From Neostapfia colusana (lineage: Eukaryota; Streptophyta; Magnoliopsida; Poales; Poaceae): 64,000 nt of DNA. The position numbers and the translations under genes were made by a program. Below, piece after piece: positions 10,453 through 22,400 of the stretch. The stretch's first letter is position 1, and the number at the start of each line of letters is the position of its first letter. The stretch is taken from NCBI GenBank assembly GCA_030760725.1, contig JASWHV010000003.1:114422153-114486152 (forward strand), read 5' to 3'. Below the pieces are notes generated by a model. That model was not told the origin of the DNA, ran no database searches, and worked only from the letters and a program-made list of their open reading frames with translations.

Positions 10453-13400
10453 TGTAAGAGCCTAAGTTTTTGGCACATATTCAAAGTGTTCATCACCACA
10501 CACACCCTTCATTTGAAGAAACTTGATGAACAGATTTGAAGAGCAAGTAACCACCATCAACATGCTCATTAGAGAATAAACTCACAAAATGCAAAAGTGA
10601 CATTTCCCACATGCATCATCTAGGGGCTGAGCATATGAAAAACTCCAACACCTTGCTAGGAAGGCTCATGCCAAAATTAACCCAAAGCCAAAACCTTTTG
10701 AGGTCTTTTTGGGTATAACTAAAAAGAGGGTGGTTTGAACTCAAATTCAAATTCAAACTACTTCCATTCCATGAATTCAAAAGTGGGAGGCATATTCTTA
10801 CTCAGCACATTTTTGTGATCTCACACACCAATTTTCACTCCATTTGGAGTTGATCTTGACATGAGCTGAGTATAGAAAATTCAAACTCAATTTGAATTTC
10901 AAATTGCATATGTGCTGAAAATATATTCAAATACTCCACAATTCGAATTCTATCCAACTAAAATGGCCAGTTGGTATATAATTCAAATGACCAAGGGTAT
11001 TAGGGGGATTACTGTTTGTAGCAGTGGGAGGAAGTTAATTTCAGAGGTTAAAATGGGGTGGGACCCACATGTCAGCCTCACTAGAAAAATCAACCGACTG
11101 AGAGACAGAACACTCGGTTCTCGGGTTGCAGCCGAGCGCGCCACCGAGAGGCTGACCGGCGCCAGCTCCTGCTGCGTTTCCCCGCGCTGGAGACCAGCTG
11201 CCCGGCTCCTTATCCCTCCCTGGCATGCTCCTGTTAAATATCCCCCGAGCCCAAGGCGAGTTCATTCAGTTTCACATCGAGCTCCACCGCAAACCAGCCG
11301 CCCTCTCGATTCCGCTCGTGAGCAAGCCGATCGCTCGTGAACACAACCTCCCCAGTAGCAAAACGGCATCATGAGCTCGTGAGCAACGTACTAGACGTCG
11401 TGTTGTCCAGTGAGCACGCGCCCTCGAGCTCAGCCGGGCGTTTTTCTCGGCGAACCGAACATTGCCGCCATTCGGGCTCTCGTGGACAGCTCGGCGCAGC
11501 CATCGTCGCATCCACTTCTCTACACAAGAAAGGTGCGTTACTGCACATAGATGATGTAGCCGAAAGCCGTTTGGCATATGATCAACCATCGGTTGAGAAT
11601 TTCCAAGTTTGCCAAAAGCCCGTTCATATGAGCCGAGCTCACCTCCGATTGAAATTCGGACTCCACACACTATTGTTGGTCAAGCTGGTTGTCCAGTAGG
11701 TTCTATACATGCTAGCGCACACGCTCAAGAAGGAAGCAAGGAAAATTGTTGAAGATCGGCCGTGATATGGCCGTTTTTCTCGCTGCCGTTGCAAAGTACC
11801 TCGGCTCACCGTCGAGGGTATGGTTGCCGACGTTTCTAGCTTCCACAAAGCCTTGGTTCATGTTCCTCGTGCTCCACTGATGCTCTCCGAGCAATTTCCG
11901 ATTGATTTGGTGCACGGTGGTGCGAAACCGACCTCGCCGAAACCCTAGCGGGTGCTGTCACCGGTGCGCGCGGGTTTCGGGCCATCACCGGTGGCCGGCA
12001 AGCCCACAGCTGAGTCCAGGAGGTCGGAAAAGGGGGAGGCGGCGAGTTTCAGGCGGGGAGGTGGCCGGGAACTCGGTTCCGGCGAGTCTCGCCGGAGACC
12101 GCCGCCGCCGTGTATTTGGCGCGAGGAGGAAGAGGAAGCACTGTGTGTGGGACCCACAGGCAGAAGTTTAAACTTTTCTTCGATTTTCAGTTTTAGTTCA
12201 AACTTCAAACTCACATAACTTTTGCTAGGAAACTCCAAATCGAGTGAACCAAATTTTGTTGGATTCAGCTCCCTGAGTATTTCCCAGCAAATAAGGTTTC
12301 ACTTCATTAAAATCCTTATTTCTCCAGAATTAATTCTTCAAATCTCAAACTGGTTAGAATTTTAACTGGAGAACCCTTTGGAGGAAAATTTTGAACTTTT
12401 GCTGAGATGTTCACCAAAATTTCTTCGAGCTACCATAAAAATTTCAGATCCATTTGAGCTCATTTGATCCACCTAATGGTGTGATTAATACAACTGTTCC
12501 AGAGAAAAAATAGAAAATGTCCAGAAACATTTTCAGAACTTCTCTGAAATTGTTTAGCTCATATCTTTAGATAGGAACCTTCAAATTAACTGAGACCAAC
12601 TCCATTAGAACCCTCTGAAAATCTAGTTTTCAGAAAGTCATGTCTTGCTCCATGAAAGTCCCCAGAACAACCTAGGAGCTCCAATTAAGGTCAAGTACAT
12701 AATTATTTGTGGAAAGCTAAAATGAGCTTTGCTGCAAATGAAACTTGGCCAACTCCCTGTTTAGGTTGTAACCAAACCACAGCAAAAATTTCAGAGTCAT
12801 TGGGTCTGTCTAATAAGACTTACAGTCTTCACAAATTTAAATTCAATTCAAATGCATTTAAATTGATACATATCCATGTTATCTCATGTAGTCGCTAAGG
12901 TTGAGGAGGAACCCGAAGTCTTATACTTCGTCACTCCGGAAGAGCAGCTAGCCTATGACCAAGAGCAGCAAGGCAAGCTCCGGTTTGCATTAACCCGTTT
13001 TACAACTTTTTACTGTTTTGAGAACTTACTTTGAGCACCCACTTATTTCTTGCATTAGGGTCTTGTTTGAAACCCAATTGCATAGCCAAGAAAACCATGG
13101 GTTGGTATTAGATTTGAAAACCTCGTTAGCTACTGCAATGCTAAGACAGTGTAGGATTCGGTACAAGTCGAGTAGATGGAACTACTCGCGAGAATAGGCT
13201 AGAGGCACATCGCTTGGGCAAAGATAGCAAATGAAACACATGGCAAGAAAAATGAGACCGAGCGGAGAGTAATGGCAGCAGGACTTTGGGGCCTGGGTGC
13301 TATAGCTCCGCTTGTGTTGATTGAGGACCAAGCCGTGTGCGGGCCTGTTGAACAAGCTAGAACAGTACCGAAGACCTACCGGCTATATGGGAACCGGGAA

Positions 13401-14386
13401 ACCGATGTAACTCGGGTAGTTGGGTATTGAGGCATTGCCTCTTGTTCAGAGGGTAGGTTGAGAGCTCGAGGTGTAAATCGGCTGGCAGCACTGCGGATGC
13501 GCGTGCAGAGACCTCTTGCTCGGGACAATAGGACCGGTTCAATATTTGGCTAACGGGTGAAAGGTGGTTGCGTACGACGTCAGTGATGGTTGCTGTAGGC
13601 AACATCGAGTACGGGCATACGTGACGGGTTATTCGGGTAACCCTGCAGGTGTAAATCGATTATAATCACCGTCCTTCGCGGTCAGTGAGTACCACTTGTT
13701 CACTGTACCGTGATGTAGAAAGAACAGGCTAGATACATATTAAAAGTTTGCTGATTTGAAAGACATACTTTGCTTGTTAATGTCTTGTTGTAGTTTAGAG
13801 CTAATTAAAGTTCTTTTCAACTTTGGGCAAAGTACATGAGAGAATTGTGTTTCTTGTTTGATTGTGGCTCTCTCAGGTGCCTTAGCGTAAGGTTCTCCAC
13901 AACCTGCTGCTAAAACTTGAAAGTAAGGTTCAATTAGTTAGGCGAGTCCTTCGCAACTTATTTTACCTCATGTACCCTAAAACCATTCATGTAGAAGTTT
14001 CATGTATAGGAGAGACGGGTCAGTCTTGCTGAGCCATCGTGCTCACTGCTTGTGTTTGAAGCTTTTGCAGGGTTTTACGAGGAAGGGACTCCCGAGGAGG
14101 AGGCGGAACCCCAGGAGGGGAACCCCGTCGAGTGGGAGTCGTGCACGCCGCCGTGTTAGTGTATGTGCGTGCTAGTGGGGACACGTTCACGGGCTGAACG
14201 TGAACTCGATGCGTAGTCTACGCCCGTGAGTGTAGACTGAACATATTTTGTTGTAAAAATGTTCATACACTGGTTTATGTAATAAAACTTTGCTTCGCTT
14301 GTACCTTTGATGTGTGTTATCTAGTGCTGTGCAACGCAGCAGCCCTCAGCGTGATCCTGGCTCGACAAGACCGTGGGGTCGTGTCA
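10453..14386 (+). repeat. Element A 5' LTR (3934 bp)
   Basis: Pairs with 36384-40312. It begins TGTAAGAGCC, ends GTCGTGTCA, and is followed three bases later by the primer site. It contains an AT-rich start, a GC-rich zone (about 11040-12170) with gtgggacccacatgtcag near 11058 and a TATA-like ttaaatat near 11236, an AT-rich stretch with ataactttt...tagga segments (12215-12850), and a core around 13150-13720. Small ORFs within it are not supported as genes. Confidence 0.9.
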
Positions 14387-14389
14387 GTG

Positions 14390-14401
14390 TGGTATTAGAG
14401 C
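14390..14401 (+). other. Element A primer-binding site
   Basis: tggtattagagc matches TGGTATCAGAGC at 11 of 12 positions and lies three bases after the LTR end. It is the initiator Met-tRNA type. Confidence 0.85.
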
Positions 14402-15876
14402 TCGCTTGAGGTTTAACGCACTACAAAGGTCATCTTTTTCAAAAATCCAGTGAGGAACGAGTTAGTAGCCCATATAAGTATGTTATTAGTGTATAGAAAG
14501 TGGCATACTAACCTATTTGCTTATGTCGGAAAATCGTGCATCTCGGAACGCTTTATGTCTTGGGGGGTGCACGTAAGCGCTGTCCACCAGTGCGCACAAG
14601 CTGAAGGGTGGAGCCCCACGCCTGGCAGGTAATCCGACCCGCTTTAATATCCTCTACGACTCTTCATGTCATTTGGAGTATTCGAGCAACGTCTATCCCT
14701 GGCGTGCTTTGGGAAATTTGGGAGACCCCGTCACGTGGTCAGTAACGTGAACACGTAGCTCAATGCGTGTTTGGCTTGAGAACATCCGGGCAAGTGATGA
14801 CGGGCGGATGTACGAACTGTATGGATACCGGGCTCGGTGTGCAGCCGAGTATGATGATTGTATGAGTTAATTGCAGGTAGTCTAACCACGAAACGGTATA
14901 CGTGTAGTATCCGTGTGCGAGAGACGCTTAGTGCCACTGAACCAACGAAGCCGGCTAAGTCCGGTTTAGGTTTTTTCTTTGTGAGGACGTAGTACCAACA
15001 TGATCTGGTGACGCATCAAAGTCACACCCCACTAAATGAACAACTGCATTGTAAAACTTGAAAGTTTTAATACAGAGCACTAAAACTTGATATAACTCCT
15101 TCCCTTAATCAGGATATTCAAAGTTAACAAGTTTTCAACTTATAGGATACTAAGGACAGAGTCCCCTGTTTTCAGCTGAATTATGGCTGAAGTTAATCAG
15201 AGGTTTGAGGTTGAGTTCTTTCGAGGTTGGGGTCATATGATACATTTATGGAAAGCTTTGGAAGAGCTTTACAACTTTTATGTTGAGATCCCGAGGTGTT
15301 CCATCACTTAACCAATCGAAAAATGCAGTAGAGTGGAAACTGTCCAGAAAACAGGGCAGAGCAAACCCTCCCTGTAACTCTCTGTAAATTGAGTATAAGT
15401 TCCTGCATAAAAATCCAAAAATTGAAAACGAGGTAGTTCTGGAAAGTTTATGAGATGGGTTACAACTTTGTAACATAAAGTTTTGTCATATTGGTATTAG
15501 AATCAACTGGAATTATTGGATCAAATCAGTACCTAAAGCAGGGAGGTGCTGTCCAATTTTCTCCAGAAATTCTGTTAACTTTGACATCTCATAACTTTTG
15601 AACCAGGACAGATCTTAGGCCAAGAAAATACTTTCTGGAAAGCTATTGTAGTTAGCTTTAACTTTGATGTTATCTCCAGAATTGGTTTTGCTTTAGCATG
15701 GTCTAAATCAGGTTGAAATGGAAACTGGTCAGGGCTGTCATATTGGACAGCAGATCAGCAGTCAAATTTTGAACTTTGTTTCCAAGTTTTATGAGTTCAA
15801 TGACATGTTTTATGTTATAACTCAAGGGTTTACTGTTAAAATAAATATTTGACATTTTTCAAATATGTTTCTACAG
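14402..15876 (+). other. Element A untranslated leader
   Basis: About 1.48 kb without a supported coding frame. The first half (about 14660-15003) is conserved with B and C. The second half (15060-15840) carries repeated modules such as tggaaagctttggaagagctttacaactttt (15249 onward) and ggaaagtttatgagatgggttacaactttgt (15444 onward). It ends aatatgtttctacag next to the extra-ORF ATG. Confidence 0.65.
14881..15003 (+). promoter_or_regulatory. Conserved leader block, copy in element A
   Basis: Carries a tgtgcgagag segment, agtgccac, ccggctaagtccggttta, and gacgtagtaccaacatg, in the same order as in C (7430-7562) and B (29172-29300, minus). The segment upstream (14666-14800, gagcaacgtctatccctggc) is also shared with B. 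Function unknown. Confidence 0.5.
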
Positions 15877-16837
15877 ATGACAGCGGATATACAGTTGGAG
15901 AACGGGTGGGTGGTGTCCCACTGTTCTCACTGCAACGGCTATCCGGAAGCATTGAGACAAATGCTTCAATATTTCGGGTACAGCAAGATGCCACAGTACT
16001 TCGCCAAAGAATAAGGCGAGGAGGGGAACAAGACGTGGACGATCCATGTCGAAGTTCCTGCAGGGCCTACGCCACCCGGTTGGGTGCCGTTCACCATCAC
16101 GGTGAGAGGCAGACAGCCGGAGCAAATGTGGCAAGTGGCAGCCCGCGACACCATGTCACGTTTCTGCCAACTCCACGTGAGAGCTATGGAGGGAACTCCA
16201 TACGCGCTTGTTCCAGTGGAGGGACGAGCTAATCATGTGTGGGGCGAAAGGTACATGGAGGCAACAGATCCGGGTTGCCCAAGGTACAATCCCGCGGAGG
16301 CGAATCTCAGCCTCCAGTTGAGAGCAGGAAAGGCCGTGATGGACAGCCAAGCTGTTCATACGGATTTTCTTGCTGCAAAGCTCAAAGAAAGCACAAGCCA
16401 TGGAGACCTTTGAGAGTGCTCACAGCGCACTCTGCAATGTGCTCCTTCCGACGATAAAGCGACTGAATGAGCAACCCAATCAGTTGCATCATCTGAAGAA
16501 GGCGAAGAGAAAAAGCCGTGTCGACATCACGGCTTTGCAACAACAGGTGCAGGCTCTCACCCAGAAGAACGAGGTACTTACTCAAGAGCGGGACGACGCT
16601 ATTGAGGAGGGGCAAGGCTGGGAAGAGGACTACAACCAAGCCATGGACGAGGTGCACGCGTTGTAGGACCTCGTACCTCCGGTAATGGGCATACCGGTGG
16701 TCGGCGTCGTACCCGTGGTCTTAGATCTTCCGGCAATGGGAGAACCCGAGCCGGAAGAGGAGGTTGTGGACCCAGAGCCACCAGCAGAGGTACCGGAGGA
16801 AGACGACCCACAGGAGGTTGAGTTCTACTCCGAGTAG
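15877..16837 (+). pseudogene. Element A extra ORF upstream of gag (about 320 codons, broken)
   Basis: Not a recognised Gag or Pol domain. The ATG at 15877 directly follows tttctacag. The frame reads a GYPEALRQMLQYFGY segment, then TWTIHVEVPAG, FTITVRGRQPE and an alanine-rich helix (MWQVAARDTMSRFCQLHVRAM), suggesting a small beta-beta-alpha module. A TAA interrupts at 16012-16014 (codon 46). Near 16370-16410 the frame shifts by one and continues as a coiled coil (LQQQVQALTQKNEVLTQERD), then passes a TAG at 16664-16666 into a proline/acidic tail ending EVEFYSE at 16837. A similar protein occurs in element D (47163-48136, minus). B and C lack it. It could be an accessory RNA-binding or Gag-partner protein, but the function is unknown. 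Confidence 0.7.
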
Positions 16838-17110
16838 GGGGTTACTGTTGCCAAGTAGGACAGCAAGGGTGATGTAACCCAAACTTTTGAAATCGATGAC
16901 ATGTCGTGTAGACAGTAGTGCATGTATAGGTAGTGACGACATGAGCACGACTTCTCGGGGATCCGAGACTAATGTATCTTGTATAAAGTTTATGCTTTAT
17001 CAATATATGTGAATGTTATGCAAATTATTCATGCGTCACTTCAATACCTACTGTTTCATATGGAATTTTAAGTATGACATGTGCTGATCGCTGCTGTTTT
17101 GAATTTCAGA
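16838..17110 (+). other. Element A spacer between extra ORF and gag
   Basis: About 270 bp, AT-rich, with no coding signal. It ends gctgctgttttgaatttcag one base before the gag ATG, again resembling a pyrimidine-rich intron acceptor. Confidence 0.6.
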
Positions 17111-19428
17111 ATGACTCGTACTCGTGCCAACCCGGACGTTGGGGTTCCAGTCAGGGGGGAGAGACCTCCCAACAGCCTCCCGAGGACTCCTCCGGACAGC
17201 AACAGCAGCAACAGCAACAACAACGACCGCCACCGCCAACGGTTACTTTGGCTGACATTGTGGCAGCGATGGCGGGCTCCCATCAGCAGCACACGGAGTT
17301 CATGCAAACCCTCATTGCGAACACGTCTCGACCAGAGAGACGTCAAGATCATGAGGAGCACCAACAGAGCTCCTACTCCGACTTTCTGGCTACTCATCCC
17401 CCGGTATTCTCAAGGCCGGATGAACCCATCGATGCGGACAACTGGCTCCGCACGATGGAAATGAAGTTCGGGCTGCTCCAAGTGAGTGAGCAGCGTAAGA
17501 CTCAATTCACGGTCCAACAGCTTCAGGGATCCGTGAGTTCTTGGTGGGCGAATTTCTGCGCCTCGCAACCCACCGAGTGAGTTATGACCTGGACGGAATT
17601 CAGGACGGCCTTCAGGGCCTATCACATACCGCCGGGTATCATGAAGAGGAAGACGCAGGAGTTCCTACGCCTGCAACAAGGAAGCCGGAATGCGCTGGAA
17701 TATTCCAGGGCGTTCAATGATCTTGCGCTTTATGCCTCGTATCACGCCGATACTGACAAGAAGCAGCGGGATCATTTCTACCAGGGGCTTAACCCGCTCC
17801 TGAAGGACAAACTGGCGATGTTCAATCGCGGCAGCCTCAACGATATAATTGATGCTGCGATTGTTCAAGAGGACTCTGGCAAGGAGTTAGCGGCAGAGGA
17901 AAGGAAGCAAAGCACGCCGCAAAGCAGCAGAGAAGGAGGTGGTCCTTCTCAAAAATACCGGATGGTGAACGCCCACCATCGGGTCCACGCTGGCAGCCAC
18001 CACAGAGGTCGATTCTATTCCGCAGTCGGCCATATTATCCACCGGCATTCAGGCCGGCACTGCCAGTCCCACCTCTGCAGCAACAACAGCAGCAGCGGAC
18101 GATGCCGCGTGCGTATGCACCTCAGAAGCGCATGCCAGGCTTTCGTCCCCCAAGCACCAGACAAGCAGCAGCCACATGCTACAAGTGTGGTCGTCCGGGA
18201 CACTTCGCCAGCAGTTGTCCGGAGAGGCAAGACGGCGGAGTTGCACCGCAACTTCCGGGGAGGAATCAGCCCCGGAACCCCACTAATGCGCAGCGGGCAA
18301 ATCCTAGGCCCAGCACCGTCCACCAACTTGCCATAGAGGACGTGCCGGAGGGAGAGCCGATCCTTGCAGGTATGTTCCAACTCCACCAGCATCCCACAAT
18401 AGTATTATTTGATTCAGGCGCCACGCACAATTTTGTTAGCCAAGCTTTCATTGCTAAATACAGCTTGCAAATACTACCCACCGATAATCCATATTTTATT
18501 TGTTCACCGGGTGGGAAAATTTTAGCAAGCATGATGGTTCCAAAAGCACCATTATGCTTGGCGGGTAGAGTGTACACTACATCGCTCATAAATTTAGAGG
18601 GACAGAAGGTCGATGTCATTCTAGGGATGTCGTGGTTAACCCGCCACGGCGCTGTTTTAGACACCGTCCTCCGAGTTGTGCATCTACACTCAGAAATGCA
18701 CGAGTCACACTCCTTATTTCTGGACAGTCCAGAAATAAAACTTCCAAGTGTGTATCAATCCACAACCATCAGATTGGAAGACATTCCAGTGGTCTGGGAG
18801 TTCCCTGACGTGTTCTCGGATGATTTACTGGGGATGCCACCCGACAGGGAGGTGGAGTTCAAGATTGAACTTGCACCGGTTACCATGCCAATATCCCAAA
18901 GGCCGTACAAGATGGCGCACAAGGAATTGGCTGAAATGAAAACTCAGCTAACGGACCTGCTGGAGAAGGGTTTTATTAGGCCGAGCTCCTCGCCATTGGG
19001 CTGTTCGGCATTATTTGTGAAAAAGAAAGACGAGATGTTGCGGCTTTGCGTGGACTATCGTCCATTAAACGCTGTAACCATCAAGAACAAGTACCCGTTG
19101 CCACGGATCGACATGTTGTTTGATCAGTTGGTCGAAGCAAAGATCTTTTCCAAAATGGACTTAAGATCCGGGTACCACCAGATTAAAATACGGGCTGAGG
19201 ATATTTCGAAGACAGCTTTCTCGATGAGGTACGGGCTTTATGAGTACTTGGTCATGTCCTTCAGCCTCACCAACGCTCCAGCTCACTTCATGTATTTGAT
19301 GAACTCGGTATTCATGCCGGAGCTAGACAAGTTTGTCGTGGTCATCATCGACGACATATTGGTATATTCCAAGTCGGAGGAAGAACACACGAAACATCTG
19401 CGTATAGTCTTACAACGGCTGCGGGATC
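17111..19428 (+). pseudogene. Element A Gag-protease-RT, 5' part up to insertion of B
   Basis: Structural and copying polyprotein. The ATG at 17111 gives MTRTRA, matching the basic MVRTRSRSR start of B. A frameshift follows near 17120-17160. The capsid then reads FLATHPPVFSRPDEPIDADNW, a stop lies at 17578-17580, and the same frame continues AYHIPPGIMKRKTQEF to about 17970. After another frameshift the 18102 frame is open to 19428: zinc knuckle [14 protein letters not shown] (18177-18218), protease DSGATHNF (Asp codon 18411-18413), [14 protein letters not shown] linker, RT motifs ([24 protein letters not shown]) and IIDD in the catalytic box near 19345. B is inserted right after LQRLRD, within RT. 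Confidence 0.85.
19424..19428. repeat. Element B target-site duplication, left copy (ggatc)
   Basis: ggatc at 19424-19428 precedes B and the identical ggatc at 34074-34078 follows it. The duplication is perfect and interrupts A's RT. Confidence 0.95.
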
Positions 19429-22400
19429 TGAGACGGGCCCATCAACTGAGACAGGCTACTCGCCCGGGAATCGCATTGGGTGGTGCCGTGTTGTGCGGCA
19501 CCCAACAGCACACATACAAGGAACAATGTATTACATAAAACAATAGCGGAAGCTTACAAGTTTTTCTTTGTAAATAGTTTACATCAAATAGCTACAGCGG
19601 AAGTCTATAACAACTCACGTCGAATAACTAAGAGCACTCGAGATGAAGTCCAGCCCGTGGACTCCTCTCGCTAGCAACACGAAGACAACAGCAGCGGCTG
19701 GGTCCTCCCTGGGTTAAACGACTCGGAAGTCTCCGAGTCTTACCGGACAACCTCCATCTTAGCATCAATGTTAACCTGCAAAACCACTTATATAGCAAGC
19801 GTGAGCACATAGGCTCAGCAAGACCAATCCGTCTCTCCTAAACAAGAAACTCTACATGCACGACGGTTGCAACTAGGTTAGCTAAATTTGCATAAAGGAC
19901 TCTCCTAAAGTTGATCCATAACTTTCAGATTTTTAAACCTCATTGTGCAGACCTTGAGCCGAAAAGCATCGCAACTCCACAATCAAACAAGAAACGCTTT
20001 GTTGCGATGCTCCTTGCACAAAGTGAAAGTAAAGTTCAATGCGCCTATCTCTAATTCAATCATGGTTGCAATACAAGTTACAGCACAGCCTTATCAAGTT
20101 CAAAGATAACCAGTTCCAGTTGTTACTACATCAAGACGCAGTGGGCAAGTATGCTCATATGACCGCGAGCGACGGTGATTCGAATCAGTACACGCCCAGA
20201 CTACACGACACATACACCCGTACTCCGAGTTGCCGGCAGCAACCTCGACTGACGTTGTACGCGGCCACCTTTCCCAAGATCTTCCACATTGGACGCAGTC
20301 CAACTGCCCCGAGTACGCAAGCTCCCTCAAGGTACATACCCGCAGTGGTATGTTCTTAAGCGAGGTACCTCCTGCTACCCTGACGCCGAAAGCCTAGGGC
20401 AGTTGGAAACGTTCCACTATGGATCTCCCAAGGTACATCGGTTTCCTGTGTCCCATATAGCCAGTATGCGCCCGGTACACAACTCACACTTGTCCAACAG
20501 GGCCAAGCACGGACGGGCCTTAACCGACACAGGCAGGGCTATGCACGCACGGCCTGCAACCTGCTGCATCTAAACCTCTCTGCCCGATCTCCATTTCTTA
20601 TGTGTGAACTTTCCTCATCTTTTATAATTCGGACCCGTTCCGAGTAAACCAGCCCTAAACTCGCGAGTAGCTTCCAACTACTCGACTTCTACCGGACCTT
20701 TCCTACTAACATTTAGCGTGGCCAAATCCACTCGAGGAGGTGCTATTCTACCCTTTCTCTCTTAGGTATTTCTGGTCATGCAAGTGGGGTTTTTAATATC
20801 ATCTAGACTTACTGCAATCAATGATGCAAAGCTATGATCTCTACAAATGAGAATGCTTTATAAAACTGTTTAAATGCAAACCTGGGCTTGCCTGTTTTCA
20901 GGTGACTAAGGTTACAATCAGTTAGTGACGATCACTTGTAGCTTGATCACTTGCCTTCCCTTCCTTCTTGATCTTCACTTTAAGTCCTTTTCCCTTCTTC
21001 ACGTATAAGCTACATGATATGATCATGCATATGTATTTAATTGAAAAGCTTTTGCTAATAAGATCTAATGACAGTTTTAAAACTGGAACTCTGTTTAAGA
21101 ATTTAAAATGACACTGGTGCTAGTGGTTTGGGTTGGGTTTAAACTCTATGATCAAATGTTGAGTGCTTTTTCCACTTAAGTGTTGATCACCTTAAGAGGT
21201 TACACATGACAGTGGTGATCCAGAGCTCGAATGGAGCTGGAAATTTTCATGTGAGTTCCTTGTCACAAGAAAGCCCTCTGGACCAAAATTTAGCACTTTT
21301 CATGGAGTGGTTTATTTAGAATAATTCTCTAAGTGTTTAGTCAAAGATGAATTAATTCTGAGGTAGCACCCCTGTTCATGTCAAACTCAGTGAACCACCA
21401 TTTAAATTATAGTTCATAGAGTCTATATGAAGTTTCCTAGGATTTTTGGAACTAAGAATTGCCCAAAACCGAATTTACCAGTTTTGGAAATTCTCTGAAA
21501 AATGTTTCTGTATTCAATTGAACACAGCAACTTACAATCTGAATTACCCTGATCAATTCAACTCCAAATGAGCTGAAACATTTACAGGAGTCTAATAACA
21601 CCCTATAGAATATTCTGGTAACATTTTAGGATTTTTTGATAAACCAAACTCCCTCTAAAATTCTTTTACTGAAAAGCTTTAAAGAATTTTCCAGAACTAA
21701 ATAACGACTTTCATACAAATTGGGTTGCATATATGGATAGAGTTTGTCAATCTGAATCTAACACAATTTGAATCACTAAATTTGGAGGTTCCTAGCAAAA
21801 GTTATGCTCTTCTAAAGTTTGGGGAAAAATCTGGAATTTGAATAAATCCGAGAAATGTTTAAACCTGACTGTGGGACCAAGGGGCACGTGTCAGCTGCCT
21901 GGAGCGCGCCACACGGGGTCTCAGGGTTATCTCCCACGCTGTTACAATCGATCCCGCACCACAGAGTATCCAGCCCCCTTCCCCGAGTCGCTGACAGGCG
22001 GGACCGGCGAGGCCGTCTTCAACCTCCCGCTCCCGCGCGACGCCGCCGCCGGGCTCGCCGGAGAAGCTCCATGATCGGTCTTCCGGCCACCCCTGACGCT
22101 GAAACTCGCCACCAGCCCCTAATTCAATGCGAGAAACGCGCTGGTGGGGTTTTCTCGAGCTGGCAGGGCCCCTAAACTAGCCCGCGACGGCGCATCGGCT
22201 CGGATGAGGTCCTGTGCAACCCGACGCTCTAACCCGTCAAAAGCTTCCTGGAAAGGCTCTACAGCACCAGTGGAGGTTGGCAAAGCTAGGCATGGCCGCA
22301 CATGGGCTCGGAAACGGCTCTAACCTAGGGTTCACCGTGCACCCGCACCTTCCCGCCATAGCCGCCTTCGGAAAGCTTGAAATTGCACCGTGCACAGTGT

